Shown: positions 31,135 through 39,070 of the stretch, piece after piece
Numbering within the stretch: the stretch's first letter is position 1
How the letters are laid out: every line of letters starts with the position of its first letter
DNA from: Mangrovicella endophytica
GTDB taxonomy: Bacteria; Pseudomonadota; Alphaproteobacteria; Rhizobiales; Rhizobiaceae
DNA length: 64,000 nucleotides
Direction: 5' to 3'
Assembly: GCF_002893625.1 (NCBI RefSeq)
Contig: NZ_PKMZ01000004.1
Span: forward strand, 214,032 to 278,031
Position numbers and translations under genes: made by a program
The notes under the pieces: generated by a model
Databases searched by the model: none
Told to the model about the DNA's origin: nothing
The model's input: only the letters and a program-made list of their open reading frames with translations

Positions 31135-31335
31135 TCAGACCACCATCGTCAGGCACTTGTGATGGTCGTCGAGCGCCGCTTCGGCGAAGGTATCCAACCG
31201 CCCAGAGAGGGTGTCCGCTTCGATGGCTTCGTCGAACTTCTCGGCATCGAAGCGGGTAAACCACTCGCGAAATCAGGCGAGTTCGTTCGCATCGAGATCT
31301 TTGACCTCGTTCTCGAGCTTCTCCAGCCGCGTCAT
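31135..31335 (-). pseudogene. Broken antitoxin-like small gene (in-frame TGA at codon 21)
   Basis: A good start (ATG at 31335 preceded by GGAGG) opens a frame that reads MTRLEKLENEVKDLDANELA, then a TGA at 31273-31275, then FREWFTRFDAEKFDEAIEAD and onwards to a second stop at 31135. Read through, it is a 66-residue protein. It closely resembles the small MTRxExLExEVxxLxxxELxxFRxWF proteins that precede RelE/ParE toxins as antitoxins. No RelE toxin follows; the next gene is an orphan higA. A single base change from TGG or similar would restore it. I call it a nonsense pseudogene, with sequencing error as the alternative. Confidence 0.65.
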
Positions 31336-31375
31336 ATCGACCTCCATCTGGCCCGGTGCGACTCAGCACCTTTGA

Positions 31376-31651
31376 TCAGGCAGATTCTTTGGCGATGGCC
31401 GCCTTCAGCGTCTCGTTGATGCGGGTTTGCCAGCCCTCGCCACTCTTTCGAAAGTGCATGATGATCTCAGCGTCCAGCCTAAGCGTCACCGCCTGTTTCG
31501 GTGGTTTCCGTCCAGGTCCGCGCTGGCCTGGGAGACGCTTGACCACGCCGGCTTCATGCAGCGTCGCATCCTCAAACCATTGGTCAGTCAGCTCCGGAGC
31601 ATCGTCAGGGTCGGTCCAGATGGAACTTGAATCGAGCTTGTTCGCGCTCAT
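31376..31651 (-). CDS. brnA: BrnA-family antitoxin
   Basis: This 91-aa protein is the antitoxin of a BrnT/BrnA type II module. The C-terminal ribbon-helix-helix is clear (QAVTLRLDAEIIMHFRKSG, then EGWQTRINETLKAAI). The N-terminal half (DDAPELTDQWFEDA) is the region that caps the toxin in the family. It overlaps the brnT 3' end by 47 bp, in the usual toxin-first order. It probably represses the shared promoter through a palindrome just before brnT. Confidence 0.88.
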   Translation of the reverse strand: MSANKLDSSSIWTDPDDAPELTDQWFEDATLHEAGVVKRLPGQRGPGRKPPKQAVTLRLDAEIIMHFRKSGEGWQTRINETLKAAIAKESA

Positions 31652-31886
31652 TGGCCTTCCTCATCGAAATGATGTGCCGCGTGCCGTCACGTCGGGTCCA
31701 GACAAGCACGACCATTCGCCCATCAAGCGTCCCGACGGTGATGACCCGCTCCTCACCATAATCCTTACGATCATCGATCCGATCGAAGGTGATGCCCGCA
31801 AAGACACGTTCTGCATCGCGGAAATCGAGCCCCCGTTCGACGAGAGTCCACTCCTGCTTCGCGGGATCATAGGTGATGCCCAGCAT
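31605..31886 (-). CDS. brnT: BrnT-family ribonuclease toxin
   Basis: This 93-aa protein matches the BrnT (COG2929) RNase toxins of the RelE fold. It has the N-terminal YDPAKQEWTLVERGLDF block, ERVITVGTLDGRMVVLVWT and the C-terminal RHIISMRKANEREQARF. Known BrnT toxins cleave RNA and arrest growth until BrnA binds them. No Shine-Dalgarno is visible before the ATG, and a palindrome TGTAGCTACA lies only 5 nt upstream, so the transcript may be nearly leaderless. Confidence 0.88.
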   Translation of the reverse strand: MLGITYDPAKQEWTLVERGLDFRDAERVFAGITFDRIDDRKDYGEERVITVGTLDGRMVVLVWTRRDGTRHIISMRKANEREQARFKFHLDRP

Positions 31887-31891
31887 CTATA

Positions 31892-31901
31892 TGTAGCTAC
31901 A
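31892..31901. promoter_or_regulatory. Palindrome at the brnT promoter
   Basis: TGTAGCTACA is a perfect 10-bp palindrome 5 bp upstream of the brnT start. On the minus strand TTGCTT, a 16-nt spacer and TACATA could form a promoter whose -10 overlaps the palindrome. That is the expected place for autorepression by the BrnA-BrnT complex. Confidence 0.45.
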
Positions 31902-31940
31902 CAAAGCTCTCAAGCAAGTCGTACCGGTATTCCATCGCGC

Positions 31941-32633
31941 CTACTCCCCCAACCAGCTCTCGTAATCCGACACCAGGAGGTGCAGCGGTGCCTCGTCCTC
32001 CTCGATCGCGGCAAAGCGGCCAATCGGATCGCGAAAGACGTTGTCGGTGAGGTCATCGTTGACGGTCGAAACCTCGCCGACGAAGACGTCACCGCCCTCG
32101 CCCCAGAAGGCGTGCCAGTGGATGCCGGGCAGCAGCGTCACGCTCTCGCCGGGCGCCAGACGCAGGATGTCGCCGCCGTTCATCCGCCGTGTCAGTCCGT
32201 CCGTGACGACCTCGACCGGCAGGCTCTCGTCGAGCGAGCCGTCGGGTGCTGCCGTGTAGAGCTCGATCGCCAGCGTCGCGCCGCCGCGATTGATGATGTC
32301 CTCGGCCTTCAGGTCGTGCCGGTGCATCGGCGACAGCTGGTCTTGCCGCGAGATCATGATCTTCTCGGCATAGAGCATGCCGCGGCCGGCCTTCAGGTCG
32401 GCATTGTCGCCATTGCGCGCCGTGAAGAGGAAGAGGCCGAGCCTGTCGAAATCGCCCTGGCCGTAATCGGTGATGTCCCAGCCGAGACGCCGGTCGAGGA
32501 TGGTGCCGATCTCGCTTCGACGTGCCTTCATCTCCGCTGGCGACCAGTAGGCGAAGGGCGGCAGGATGGTGCCGAAGGAGCGGATGAAGTCGTCCGACTC
32601 CCGCAGGATCTGGTTGACGCGCGAGCGCTTCAT
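31941..32633 (-). CDS. D-lyxose isomerase
   Basis: This 230-aa cupin-fold sugar isomerase of the D-lyxose/D-mannose isomerase family converts D-lyxose to D-xylulose. Metal ligands are visible as the histidines and glutamate of MHRHDLKAEDIINRGG and the GIHWHAFWGEGGDVFVGEVS strand. The N-terminal MKRSRVNQILRESDDFI is family-typical. It lies between the BrnTA module and a glycerate 2-kinase gene on the same strand, 90 bp after the latter, which may form a small sugar-acid unit. Confidence 0.88.
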   Translation of the reverse strand: MKRSRVNQILRESDDFIRSFGTILPPFAYWSPAEMKARRSEIGTILDRRLGWDITDYGQGDFDRLGLFLFTARNGDNADLKAGRGMLYAEKIMISRQDQLSPMHRHDLKAEDIINRGGATLAIELYTAAPDGSLDESLPVEVVTDGLTRRMNGGDILRLAPGESVTLLPGIHWHAFWGEGGDVFVGEVSTVNDDLTDNVFRDPIGRFAAIEEDEAPLHLLVSDYESWLGE

Positions 32634-32723
32634 GAAAGGTCCTCCCCTATTACCAAGATGGCATTGGCCGGTCGGTCGGCCCCAATCGGTGCAGTCGCTT
32701 TTCCCCTCCCGAGCCCGTTGGGC

Positions 32724-34007
32724 TCAGGCGACGAGGATGATGCGGCAGTCATTGACGTTGGTGTGGGTCGGTCCCGGCCGGAAGATGTCGCCGATCGCGT
32801 CGAAGAAGCCGGTGGAGTCGTTGTCCGCCAAGGCGGCTGCCGCGTCGACGCCGTGCTTCTCTGCGCGGTCCAGCGTGTCCGGCGCCACGAAGGCACCGGC
32901 AGGGTCGGTGGCAAGACCGCCGCCGCCATCGGTACCATCCGTGTCGGCGCTGAGGGCGAAGATGTCCCGAGCCCCGCCGAGTGCGAGCGCCAAAGCGAGG
33001 GCGTATTCCTGGTTGGGTCCACCCTGCCCCTGCCCTCGGATCGTCACCGTCAGCTCGCCGCCGGACAGGATGGCGATACGCTCGCCGCGGCCGCGGGCCT
33101 CCAGCGCCAGCCGCGCGTGCTCGGCGGCGACGTCGCGCGCCTCGCCTTCGAGATCGGAACCCAGAAGGAGCGGCTGCCAGCCGAGCCTTGCCGCCTCGGC
33201 CGCTGCGGCATCGAGCGCGCCAGCCGGCGTCGCGATGATGCTGTAGTCGCTCGCCGCGAAGACCGGATCGTCCGCCTTCGGCGTCTCGTTGGCGGCATCA
33301 GCGAGGACCGCCTGGCAGGCCGGCGGCAGCGTGATGCCATAGGTCTCGATCACCGCCAGCGCATCCGCCAGCGTGGTTGGATCGGCGACGGTCGGACCGG
33401 AGGCGATCACGCTCGGATCGTCGCCCGGCACGTCGGAGATCGCCAGCGTCACCAGATGCGACCGGCTGCAGGCCTGTGCCAGCCGGCCGCCCTTGATCTG
33501 CGACAGGTGCTTGCGCACGCAGTTGATCTCGCCGATCGCCGCGCCGCTGCGCAGCAGCGCTTTCGTCACCGCCTGCTTGTCCTCCAGTGTGACGTCGCCC
33601 GCCGGCAGCAGCCAGTTGGCCGAGCCGCCGCCGGAGATCAGCGCCAGCACCAGATCGTCCGGACCGGCGGAGGCCGCTAGTTCCAGCACACGACGCGTCG
33701 CGGCAAGGCCGTGGGCGTTCGGCAACGGGTGGCCGGCCTCAACCACTGCGAGGTGGCCAGCCGGCAGCGCATAACCGTCGCGCGTCACGGCGATGCCGTC
33801 GATCCTCTCTTCACCCAGGCCGCGTTCGCGATAGTGGCGCTCGGCCACCGCCGCCATGCTGGCCGCCGCCTTGCCGGCGGCAAGGATGATGACGCGACCG
33901 GTCGGCGGCTCCGGCAGATGCTGGGCAAGGATGGTCGCCGGATGAGCCGCCGCGACGGCGCTTTCGAAGATGCCGGTCAAGTCGCGGCGTGCCGCCTCGA
34001 AATCCAT
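32724..34007 (-). CDS. gck: Glycerate 2-kinase (MOFRL/DUF4147 family)
   Basis: This 427-aa protein has an N-terminal DUF4147 domain (LAAGKAAASMAAVAERHY, ALISGGGSANWLLPAG, CVRKHLSQIKGGRLA) and a C-terminal MOFRL domain (FALSADTDGTDGG). The family phosphorylates D-glycerate to 2-phosphoglycerate; older annotations call it hydroxypyruvate reductase TtuD. Length is normal. It is divergent to cydA through a 284-bp gap. Likely roles are serine-cycle, photorespiratory glycolate salvage or sugar-acid breakdown; the RuBisCO operon makes glycolate salvage plausible, though this is inference. Confidence 0.88.
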   Translation of the reverse strand: MDFEAARRDLTGIFESAVAAAHPATILAQHLPEPPTGRVIILAAGKAAASMAAVAERHYRERGLGEERIDGIAVTRDGYALPAGHLAVVEAGHPLPNAHGLAATRRVLELAASAGPDDLVLALISGGGSANWLLPAGDVTLEDKQAVTKALLRSGAAIGEINCVRKHLSQIKGGRLAQACSRSHLVTLAISDVPGDDPSVIASGPTVADPTTLADALAVIETYGITLPPACQAVLADAANETPKADDPVFAASDYSIIATPAGALDAAAAEAARLGWQPLLLGSDLEGEARDVAAEHARLALEARGRGERIAILSGGELTVTIRGQGQGGPNQEYALALALALGGARDIFALSADTDGTDGGGGLATDPAGAFVAPDTLDRAEKHGVDAAAALADNDSTGFFDAIGDIFRPGPTHTNVNDCRIILVA

Positions 34008-34291
34008 ACTGTTCCTCCCGGCGCGGCAGAACTCCCATCGCCTCGCGCCGCAGTTCTAGTGCCTTTCACGACAGGGTGGAAACCGTTCTGTTGCGCGACC
34101 GTATGGCGAACGTCACCAACGAGGTCGCTGGATCGCGCCGGCCGCTCCGCGTCGATCCCGTGCAATGAGCCGCCCGAGATGCCGACCATGCATGCGAGCG
34201 ATGCGCCGATACCCTTTAGATGCGATCCCGCAACGACTATGTGAAGGGCGTTCGCAAGGAGGCGCTCCTTCGGAGCGACAGAGGTGAGTTG

Positions 34292-35713
34292 ATGTTCGAG
34301 GCCTTCGACCCCGTCGTCCTGGCACGAATCCAGTTTGCCTTCACGATCTCCTTCCACATTATCTTTCCGGCCTTCTCGATCGGCCTTGCCTCCTATCTCG
34401 CCGTCCTGGAAGGGCTGTGGCTCGCCACCGGCAAGTCCGTCTACATGGACGTCTTCCGCTACTGGGTGAAGATCTTCGCGCTGACCTTCGGCATGGGCGT
34501 CGTCTCAGGCCTGACGATGAGCTATCAGTTCGGCACCAACTGGTCGGTCTTCTCCGACAAGACAGGACCGGTGCTCGGGCCGCTGATGGCCTACGAGGTG
34601 CTGTCGGCCTTCTTCCTCGAAGCGGGCTTCCTCGGCATCATGCTGTTCGGCATGAACAAGGTCGGCCGCAAGCTGCATTTCTTCGCCACGGTGGTGGTGG
34701 CGCTCGGCACCTTCTTCTCCGCCTTCTGGATCCTGTCGGTGAATTCCTGGATGCACACGCCCGCCGGCTACGCGATCAACGCGGCCGGACAGTTCATCCC
34801 GGCGGACTGGTGGGCGATCGTCTTCAACCCGTCCTTCCCCTACCGGCTCGTCCACATGGTGCTGGCTGCCTACCTCACGACGGCCTTCGTGGTGGGTGCG
34901 GTCGGGGCGCTGCATCTCCTGCGTGACCGGGACAACCGGCGGGCGCATCTGATGTTCTCCATGGCGCTCTGGATGGCCACGATCGTTGCACCTATCCAGA
35001 TCCTGGCCGGCGACCAGCACGGGCTGAACACGCTGGAGCACCAGCCGGCCAAGGTCGCCGCAATGGAGGGCCATTTCGAGACGAACCGCGACGGCGGCAT
35101 GCCGCTGACGCTGTTCGGCATCCCGAACATGGAAACGGCGCGGACGGACTACGCGCTGGAGGTCCCGGCGCTCGGATCGCTGATCCTCGGCCATAGTCTC
35201 GACGCCGAGATCAAGGGGCTCGACGCCTTTCCGCGCGAGGACTGGCCGAATGCGACGGTGATCTTCTGGACGTTCCGGGTCATGGTCGCGATCGGCTTTG
35301 CGATGCTGGGCCTCGGGCTGTGGTCGCTGTGGACCCGCTGGCGCGGCTCGCTGCGCCAGTCCACCTGGCTGCAACGGGCGATGGTGGCGATGGGGCCGAG
35401 CGGCTTCCTGGCCGTTCTCTGCGGCTGGATCACCACCGAGATGGGCCGGCAACCCTACACCGTCTACGGATTGCTGCGCACGTCGGAAAGCGCTTCGCCG
35501 ATCGCTGCGGAAGCAGTCGGCACCTCGCTCCTTGCCTTCATCGTGGTCTACTTCCTGCTGTTCGGCGCCGGCACCTTCTACATCCTGCGCCTGATGGCGA
35601 AGCCGCCGACGCCATTCGAGGAAGAGCCACCGCGCCAGCCGATCCGCTCGGCCGGCATCACGCCGGCACCGGCCCTCGACGACGACGTGCCCGAACCGGC
35701 TCGCGGCGAATAG
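34292..35713 (+). CDS. cydA: Cytochrome bd ubiquinol oxidase subunit I (CioA-like)
   Basis: This 473-aa multi-helix membrane protein is subunit I of a bd-type quinol oxidase, which reduces O2 without proton pumping. The heme ligand His in FTISFHIIFPAFS, the GVVSGLTMSYQFGTNW helix and the GRQPYTVYGLLRTSESASP segment are present. The Q-loop is short compared with E. coli CydA (522 aa), so it belongs to the cyanide-insensitive CioA type. The start at 34292 has GAGGTGA 5 nt upstream. cydB follows after 11 bp, then a DUF2474 miniprotein. Confidence 0.94.
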   Translation: MFEAFDPVVLARIQFAFTISFHIIFPAFSIGLASYLAVLEGLWLATGKSVYMDVFRYWVKIFALTFGMGVVSGLTMSYQFGTNWSVFSDKTGPVLGPLMAYEVLSAFFLEAGFLGIMLFGMNKVGRKLHFFATVVVALGTFFSAFWILSVNSWMHTPAGYAINAAGQFIPADWWAIVFNPSFPYRLVHMVLAAYLTTAFVVGAVGALHLLRDRDNRRAHLMFSMALWMATIVAPIQILAGDQHGLNTLEHQPAKVAAMEGHFETNRDGGMPLTLFGIPNMETARTDYALEVPALGSLILGHSLDAEIKGLDAFPREDWPNATVIFWTFRVMVAIGFAMLGLGLWSLWTRWRGSLRQSTWLQRAMVAMGPSGFLAVLCGWITTEMGRQPYTVYGLLRTSESASPIAAEAVGTSLLAFIVVYFLLFGAGTFYILRLMAKPPTPFEEEPPRQPIRSAGITPAPALDDDVPEPARGE

Positions 35714-35724
35714 GAGACACGAGG

Positions 35725-36726
35725 ATGGACCTGCCGCTGCTCTGGGCCTTCATCATCGCCTTCGCCGTGCTCGCCTATGTCCTTCTGGACGGGTTCGATC
35801 TCGGGACGGGCATCCTCTTCCCGTTCCTCGGCCGGCACGAGAACCGCGACACGGCGATGAACTCCGTCGCGCCGATCTGGGACGGCAATGAGACCTGGTT
35901 GATCCTGGGCGGCGGCGGTCTTTTCGCCGTCTTCCCGCTTGCCTATGCCATCATCATGCCGGCGATCTACGCGCCGATCATCGCCATGCTCCTGGCGCTG
36001 ATCTTCCGCGGTGTCGCCTTCGAATATCGCTTCAAGACGGTGCGCGGCCGCTTCCTGTGGGACGCGTCCTACTTCATCGGATCCGTCGTCGCGGCGCTCT
36101 CGCAGGGGATCGCGCTCGGCACGCTGGTGCAGGGCATCGACGTCTCGGGCCGAGCCTATGCCGGCGGCTGGTTCGACTGGCTGACGCCGTTCTCGCTGCT
36201 GACCGGCGTTGCGGTCGTCGTCGGCTACGCGCTACTCGGCTCGACCTGGCTGGTTATGAAGACCGAAGGCGAGATCCAGGGCGTGGCGCGGCGCTACGCC
36301 TTTATTACCGGCGCCGGAACCCTTGCGCTGATCGGCGCGGTGAGCCTGTGGATGCCGTTCCTCGATCCCGAGTTCTACGTGCGCTGGTTCGCCATGCCGC
36401 AGATCTTCTATGTCGCGCCGGTCCCGGTCCTCGTGGCGATCGCGGCTTTCAGCTTGTTCCAGTCGCTCGCCAAGGGCGCGCATCACCGGCCGTTCCTGTC
36501 GGCGGCGGCGCTCTTCACGCTGTCTTTCATCGGGCTGGGGATCAACTTCTATCCCCACATCATCCCTCCGGACATCACCATCTGGGATGCGGCGGCACCG
36601 GACTCCAGCCTGAAGTTCCTGCTGGTCGGCGCTTCCGTGCTGATCCCGATGATCCTCGCCTACACCGGCTACGCCTACTACGTCTTCAGGGGAAAGATCG
36701 TCGAGGGCGAGGGCTATCACCATTGA
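35725..36726 (+). CDS. cydB: Cytochrome bd ubiquinol oxidase subunit II
   Basis: This 333-aa protein is subunit II of the bd oxidase, with about eight or nine membrane helices. The N-terminal YVLLDGFDLGTGILFPFL and SVAPIWDGNETWLILGGGG motifs are diagnostic. AGGAG-like purines (GAGACACGAGG) precede the ATG at 35725. It overlaps the next tiny gene by 4 bp. Length fits the CioB subgroup rather than the 379-aa E. coli form. Confidence 0.95.
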   Translation: MDLPLLWAFIIAFAVLAYVLLDGFDLGTGILFPFLGRHENRDTAMNSVAPIWDGNETWLILGGGGLFAVFPLAYAIIMPAIYAPIIAMLLALIFRGVAFEYRFKTVRGRFLWDASYFIGSVVAALSQGIALGTLVQGIDVSGRAYAGGWFDWLTPFSLLTGVAVVVGYALLGSTWLVMKTEGEIQGVARRYAFITGAGTLALIGAVSLWMPFLDPEFYVRWFAMPQIFYVAPVPVLVAIAAFSLFQSLAKGAHHRPFLSAAALFTLSFIGLGINFYPHIIPPDITIWDAAAPDSSLKFLLVGASVLIPMILAYTGYAYYVFRGKIVEGEGYHH

Positions 36727-36848
36727 AGGCGGACGAGGCGCCAGGCCCGCTCTGGAAGCGGCTCGCATGGTTCGTCGCGCTGTGGATCGGCGGCGTTGCC
36801 GTTGTCGGCGCCACGGGGTTTGTGATCCGGCTCATGATCATGCCGTGA
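36723..36848 (+). CDS. DUF2474 family miniprotein of the bd oxidase (CydX-like)
   Basis: This 41-residue single-helix membrane protein starts with TTG inside the cydB stop (TTGA overlap). The sequence has a charged N-tail, then PLWKRLAWFVALWIGGVAVV and a hydrophobic end. It matches the DUF2474 proteins found beside CioAB-type oxidases. CydX in E. coli is a similar single-helix accessory subunit needed for oxidase stability, so an accessory role is likely. It is too short for many gene callers. Confidence 0.8.
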   Translation: MKADEAPGPLWKRLAWFVALWIGGVAVVGATGFVIRLMIMP

Positions 36849-36858
36849 CGCATCGCTC

Positions 36859-36891
36859 CTGAGCGCGACGGTTCGTACGGCCGCGGCTCAG
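36859..36891. terminator. Possible bidirectional terminator between cyd genes and the glycosyltransferase gene
   Basis: CTGAGC and GCTCAG, extended by GCG/CGC with one bulged base, form a hairpin between the convergent DUF2474 and glycosyltransferase genes. Its right arm overlaps the stop codon of the latter. There is no U-tract, so confidence is low. Confidence 0.35.
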
Positions 36892-38927
36892 CCCTTGGCC
36901 AGCGCCGCCAGAGCCGCTGCGACATCCGTCTCGAAGCGCTTCCGCCGCTGGCCCAGCCAGGCGGGGCCGGAGGCGTCCGTTTGAGCTGGATGAGCAAGGA
37001 GTCCGGTGATCCCCGCCAGCATCGCCGTCGCGTCCCCCGCCTCCCGCACATTGGCCGGACGCTCGTCGATGCCGCGCAGGGCAACCGGCGTCGCCACGAC
37101 GGGGACGCCGAGGCCGATCGTCTCGATCGTCTTGATCTGGATGCCCGAACCGATCGTGCTGGGGATGACGATGAGGCGGCAGTTGCGCAGGAACGCGCCT
37201 GCATCCGGCACGAAGCCGGTGAAGCGCACCGGACCGCGGCGCGTGCCAGCCGGATAAGGCGCCTTGCCGCCGACGACGATGTCGAGCGAGGCCGGCAGGC
37301 TTGGCACCACCTCGTCCAGGAACCAGTCGAGACCGGCACGATTGATGTCCCAGGTCCAATTGCCGAGAAGGCCGATGTCCGGCCGACTGGCGTGATCAGC
37401 ACCTGACGTGACAACAGCCATTTCGCCGAAGCTCTGCCCCGGCACGGCGAAGCGCCGGACCTTGCCGGGATCGCGGACGAGCGCGGCAAAGGCGAACCGA
37501 TCCTCCTCCGTCAGGGTCCAGATCTGGCTCGCGCGGTTCGCGGCCTTCTCCTCCGCGGCGGCGAGAAGACGTCCTTCGCGGCGGTAGATCCCGGCTTTCG
37601 CCCGTCCGGCGAGACGGCGTAGACCGCTGACGCCGCCGGTCTCCGCCACGCTCTCGCCGTGGCCGGCATAGAGCGCGTGCTCGACATTGTGGGCGATGAA
37701 GATCACCGGCAGTTCGCGTGGGATGTCGCCCAGCAGCCACGTCGCCTGAGCGTGGTCGAAGACGACGGCATCGTAGCGCCCGCCCGACAAGCGCTCGCGC
37801 ACGGCGCGGCGCATCTGCGGGGTGACGTATTTCTGGACGGAGAACGGCCGCCGGGTTGCAAAGGCACGCGCAAGCCAGATCGCCGTGTCCCGCTTGGAAT
37901 CGGCGCTTTCGATCGTCAGCGTTCGTGGTGCGGCAAAGCCGTCCGGCAGTGGCTCTTTCGAACCAGCGCGGTCGTAGGCGAGCACCTCGACATCTGCGCC
38001 GGCCGCCTTCAGCGCTTCGATGAAGTTCATGCTGCAGATCTCGCCGCCGCTGCGCCGTGCGAGTGGCTGCACCGTGGAGAGGAACAGGATGCCGCGGCGT
38101 CCACCGCCCCACCCGGACCCTGCGCTGCCGGCCGACCGTGCTGAAGACAGGGTCGCAGCTTCTGCTGTGGTTGTGGTCCGGCTACGCGTCTCGAGCGCCT
38201 CCCGCAGCGCCAGCCGGAAGATCTTTGGTCCGCGCACCAGATAGCGCCGCCACATCCGCTTCGGGTCGCCGGCGAGCCGATGCAGCCATTCGAGCTTGAG
38301 CCTCTGCATCGCGGCGGGCGCGCGCACCTGCTTGCCGGTCAGGAAGTCGATGCTGGCGCCGACGCAGAGCGCGACGCCTCCGGACTGCCGCACGCGCTTC
38401 AGATCGGCCGCGAAGAACTCCTGCTTGGGGAAGGACAGGCAGACGAAGAGGAGGTCCCAGGCCGCAGCCGCGACCCGCTCGACCGTCGCGTGCCAGTCCG
38501 CCGACCCGACCGTGAGCCGGTCGGATGACGGGAGATGTGCCACGTCGGCTTCGGGAAAGCGGCGCCGCAGCTCGGCTGCGGCAGCCTCGTCCGGACCGAC
38601 CATCGCCATCCGGATGCCGGGCTTCAGGGGACGCCGGATCAGGTCAAGCGTCAGGTCCGATCCCGGACATGGCGTCAGCTGCTTTCCCGACGCCTTGGCC
38701 AGCACCGCCAGGATGCGGCTGTCGCAGATATGGAGCGCGGCATCGGCATAGACTGCCTTGAAGGCCCAATCGTCACCGCTGTGGTAAGCCACCATGTGAT
38801 CGACATTCGGCGTGACGACATAGGCATAGGCGTTGCTCTCGAGGAGCTCCTGCAAAGCCGTGCGCACAGCCTCGAGCCCGCCGTCCAGGAACGGCAGGCC
38901 GAGATAATCGACGGTGCGCCTCGTCAT
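36888..38927 (-). CDS. Two-domain glycosyltransferase: WecG/TagA/CpsF (GT26) fused to a GT4-like domain
   Basis: This 679-aa protein joins two enzymes. Residues 1 to about 245 form a WecG/TagA/CpsF domain with VVTPNVDHMV, PCPGSDLTLDLI, VCLSFPKQEFFAAD and GASIDFLTGKQVRAP; such enzymes transfer a sugar to a lipid-linked acceptor. A Ser/Thr/Ala/Gly-rich linker of about 30 residues follows. The rest is a GT-B fold transferase with GGEICSMNFIEALKAAG at its start and the donor-site region CRLIVIPSTIGSGIQIKTIE near the end. No Wzx/Wzy or other polysaccharide genes lie nearby. A single polypeptide catalysing two consecutive steps of a surface glycan is the simplest reading. Continuous reading frame and normal codon use argue against a frameshift. 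Confidence 0.85.
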   Translation of the reverse strand: MTRRTVDYLGLPFLDGGLEAVRTALQELLESNAYAYVVTPNVDHMVAYHSGDDWAFKAVYADAALHICDSRILAVLAKASGKQLTPCPGSDLTLDLIRRPLKPGIRMAMVGPDEAAAAELRRRFPEADVAHLPSSDRLTVGSADWHATVERVAAAAWDLLFVCLSFPKQEFFAADLKRVRQSGGVALCVGASIDFLTGKQVRAPAAMQRLKLEWLHRLAGDPKRMWRRYLVRGPKIFRLALREALETRSRTTTTAEAATLSSARSAGSAGSGWGGGRRGILFLSTVQPLARRSGGEICSMNFIEALKAAGADVEVLAYDRAGSKEPLPDGFAAPRTLTIESADSKRDTAIWLARAFATRRPFSVQKYVTPQMRRAVRERLSGGRYDAVVFDHAQATWLLGDIPRELPVIFIAHNVEHALYAGHGESVAETGGVSGLRRLAGRAKAGIYRREGRLLAAAEEKAANRASQIWTLTEEDRFAFAALVRDPGKVRRFAVPGQSFGEMAVVTSGADHASRPDIGLLGNWTWDINRAGLDWFLDEVVPSLPASLDIVVGGKAPYPAGTRRGPVRFTGFVPDAGAFLRNCRLIVIPSTIGSGIQIKTIETIGLGVPVVATPVALRGIDERPANVREAGDATAMLAGITGLLAHPAQTDASGPAWLGQRRKRFETDVAAALAALAKG

Positions 38928-39070
38928 GCATGGCTCCGCGTTCGCCTCGATCGATCGGCGCAGCGTACGCAGCGAAGGTTGCGATCCTCTTCACGACGGG
39001 ATGCTAAGGCCGGGCGCGGCCTATCCGCGCCCGGGCAGCGCGTCGTATCGTTTGCACGACCGCCGTGCCT

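Noticed and set aside
31106..31369. 87-codon frame upstream of higA that could be the missing HigB
   Set aside because: Its sequence has no HigB/RelE motif. The neighbouring frame reads as an antitoxin-like protein broken by one TGA, which explains the region better.
36057..36722. Frame inside cydB that continues into the DUF2474 gene
   Set aside because: Only the last 41 codons (from the TTG at 36723) resemble a protein family; the rest is a shadow of cydB.
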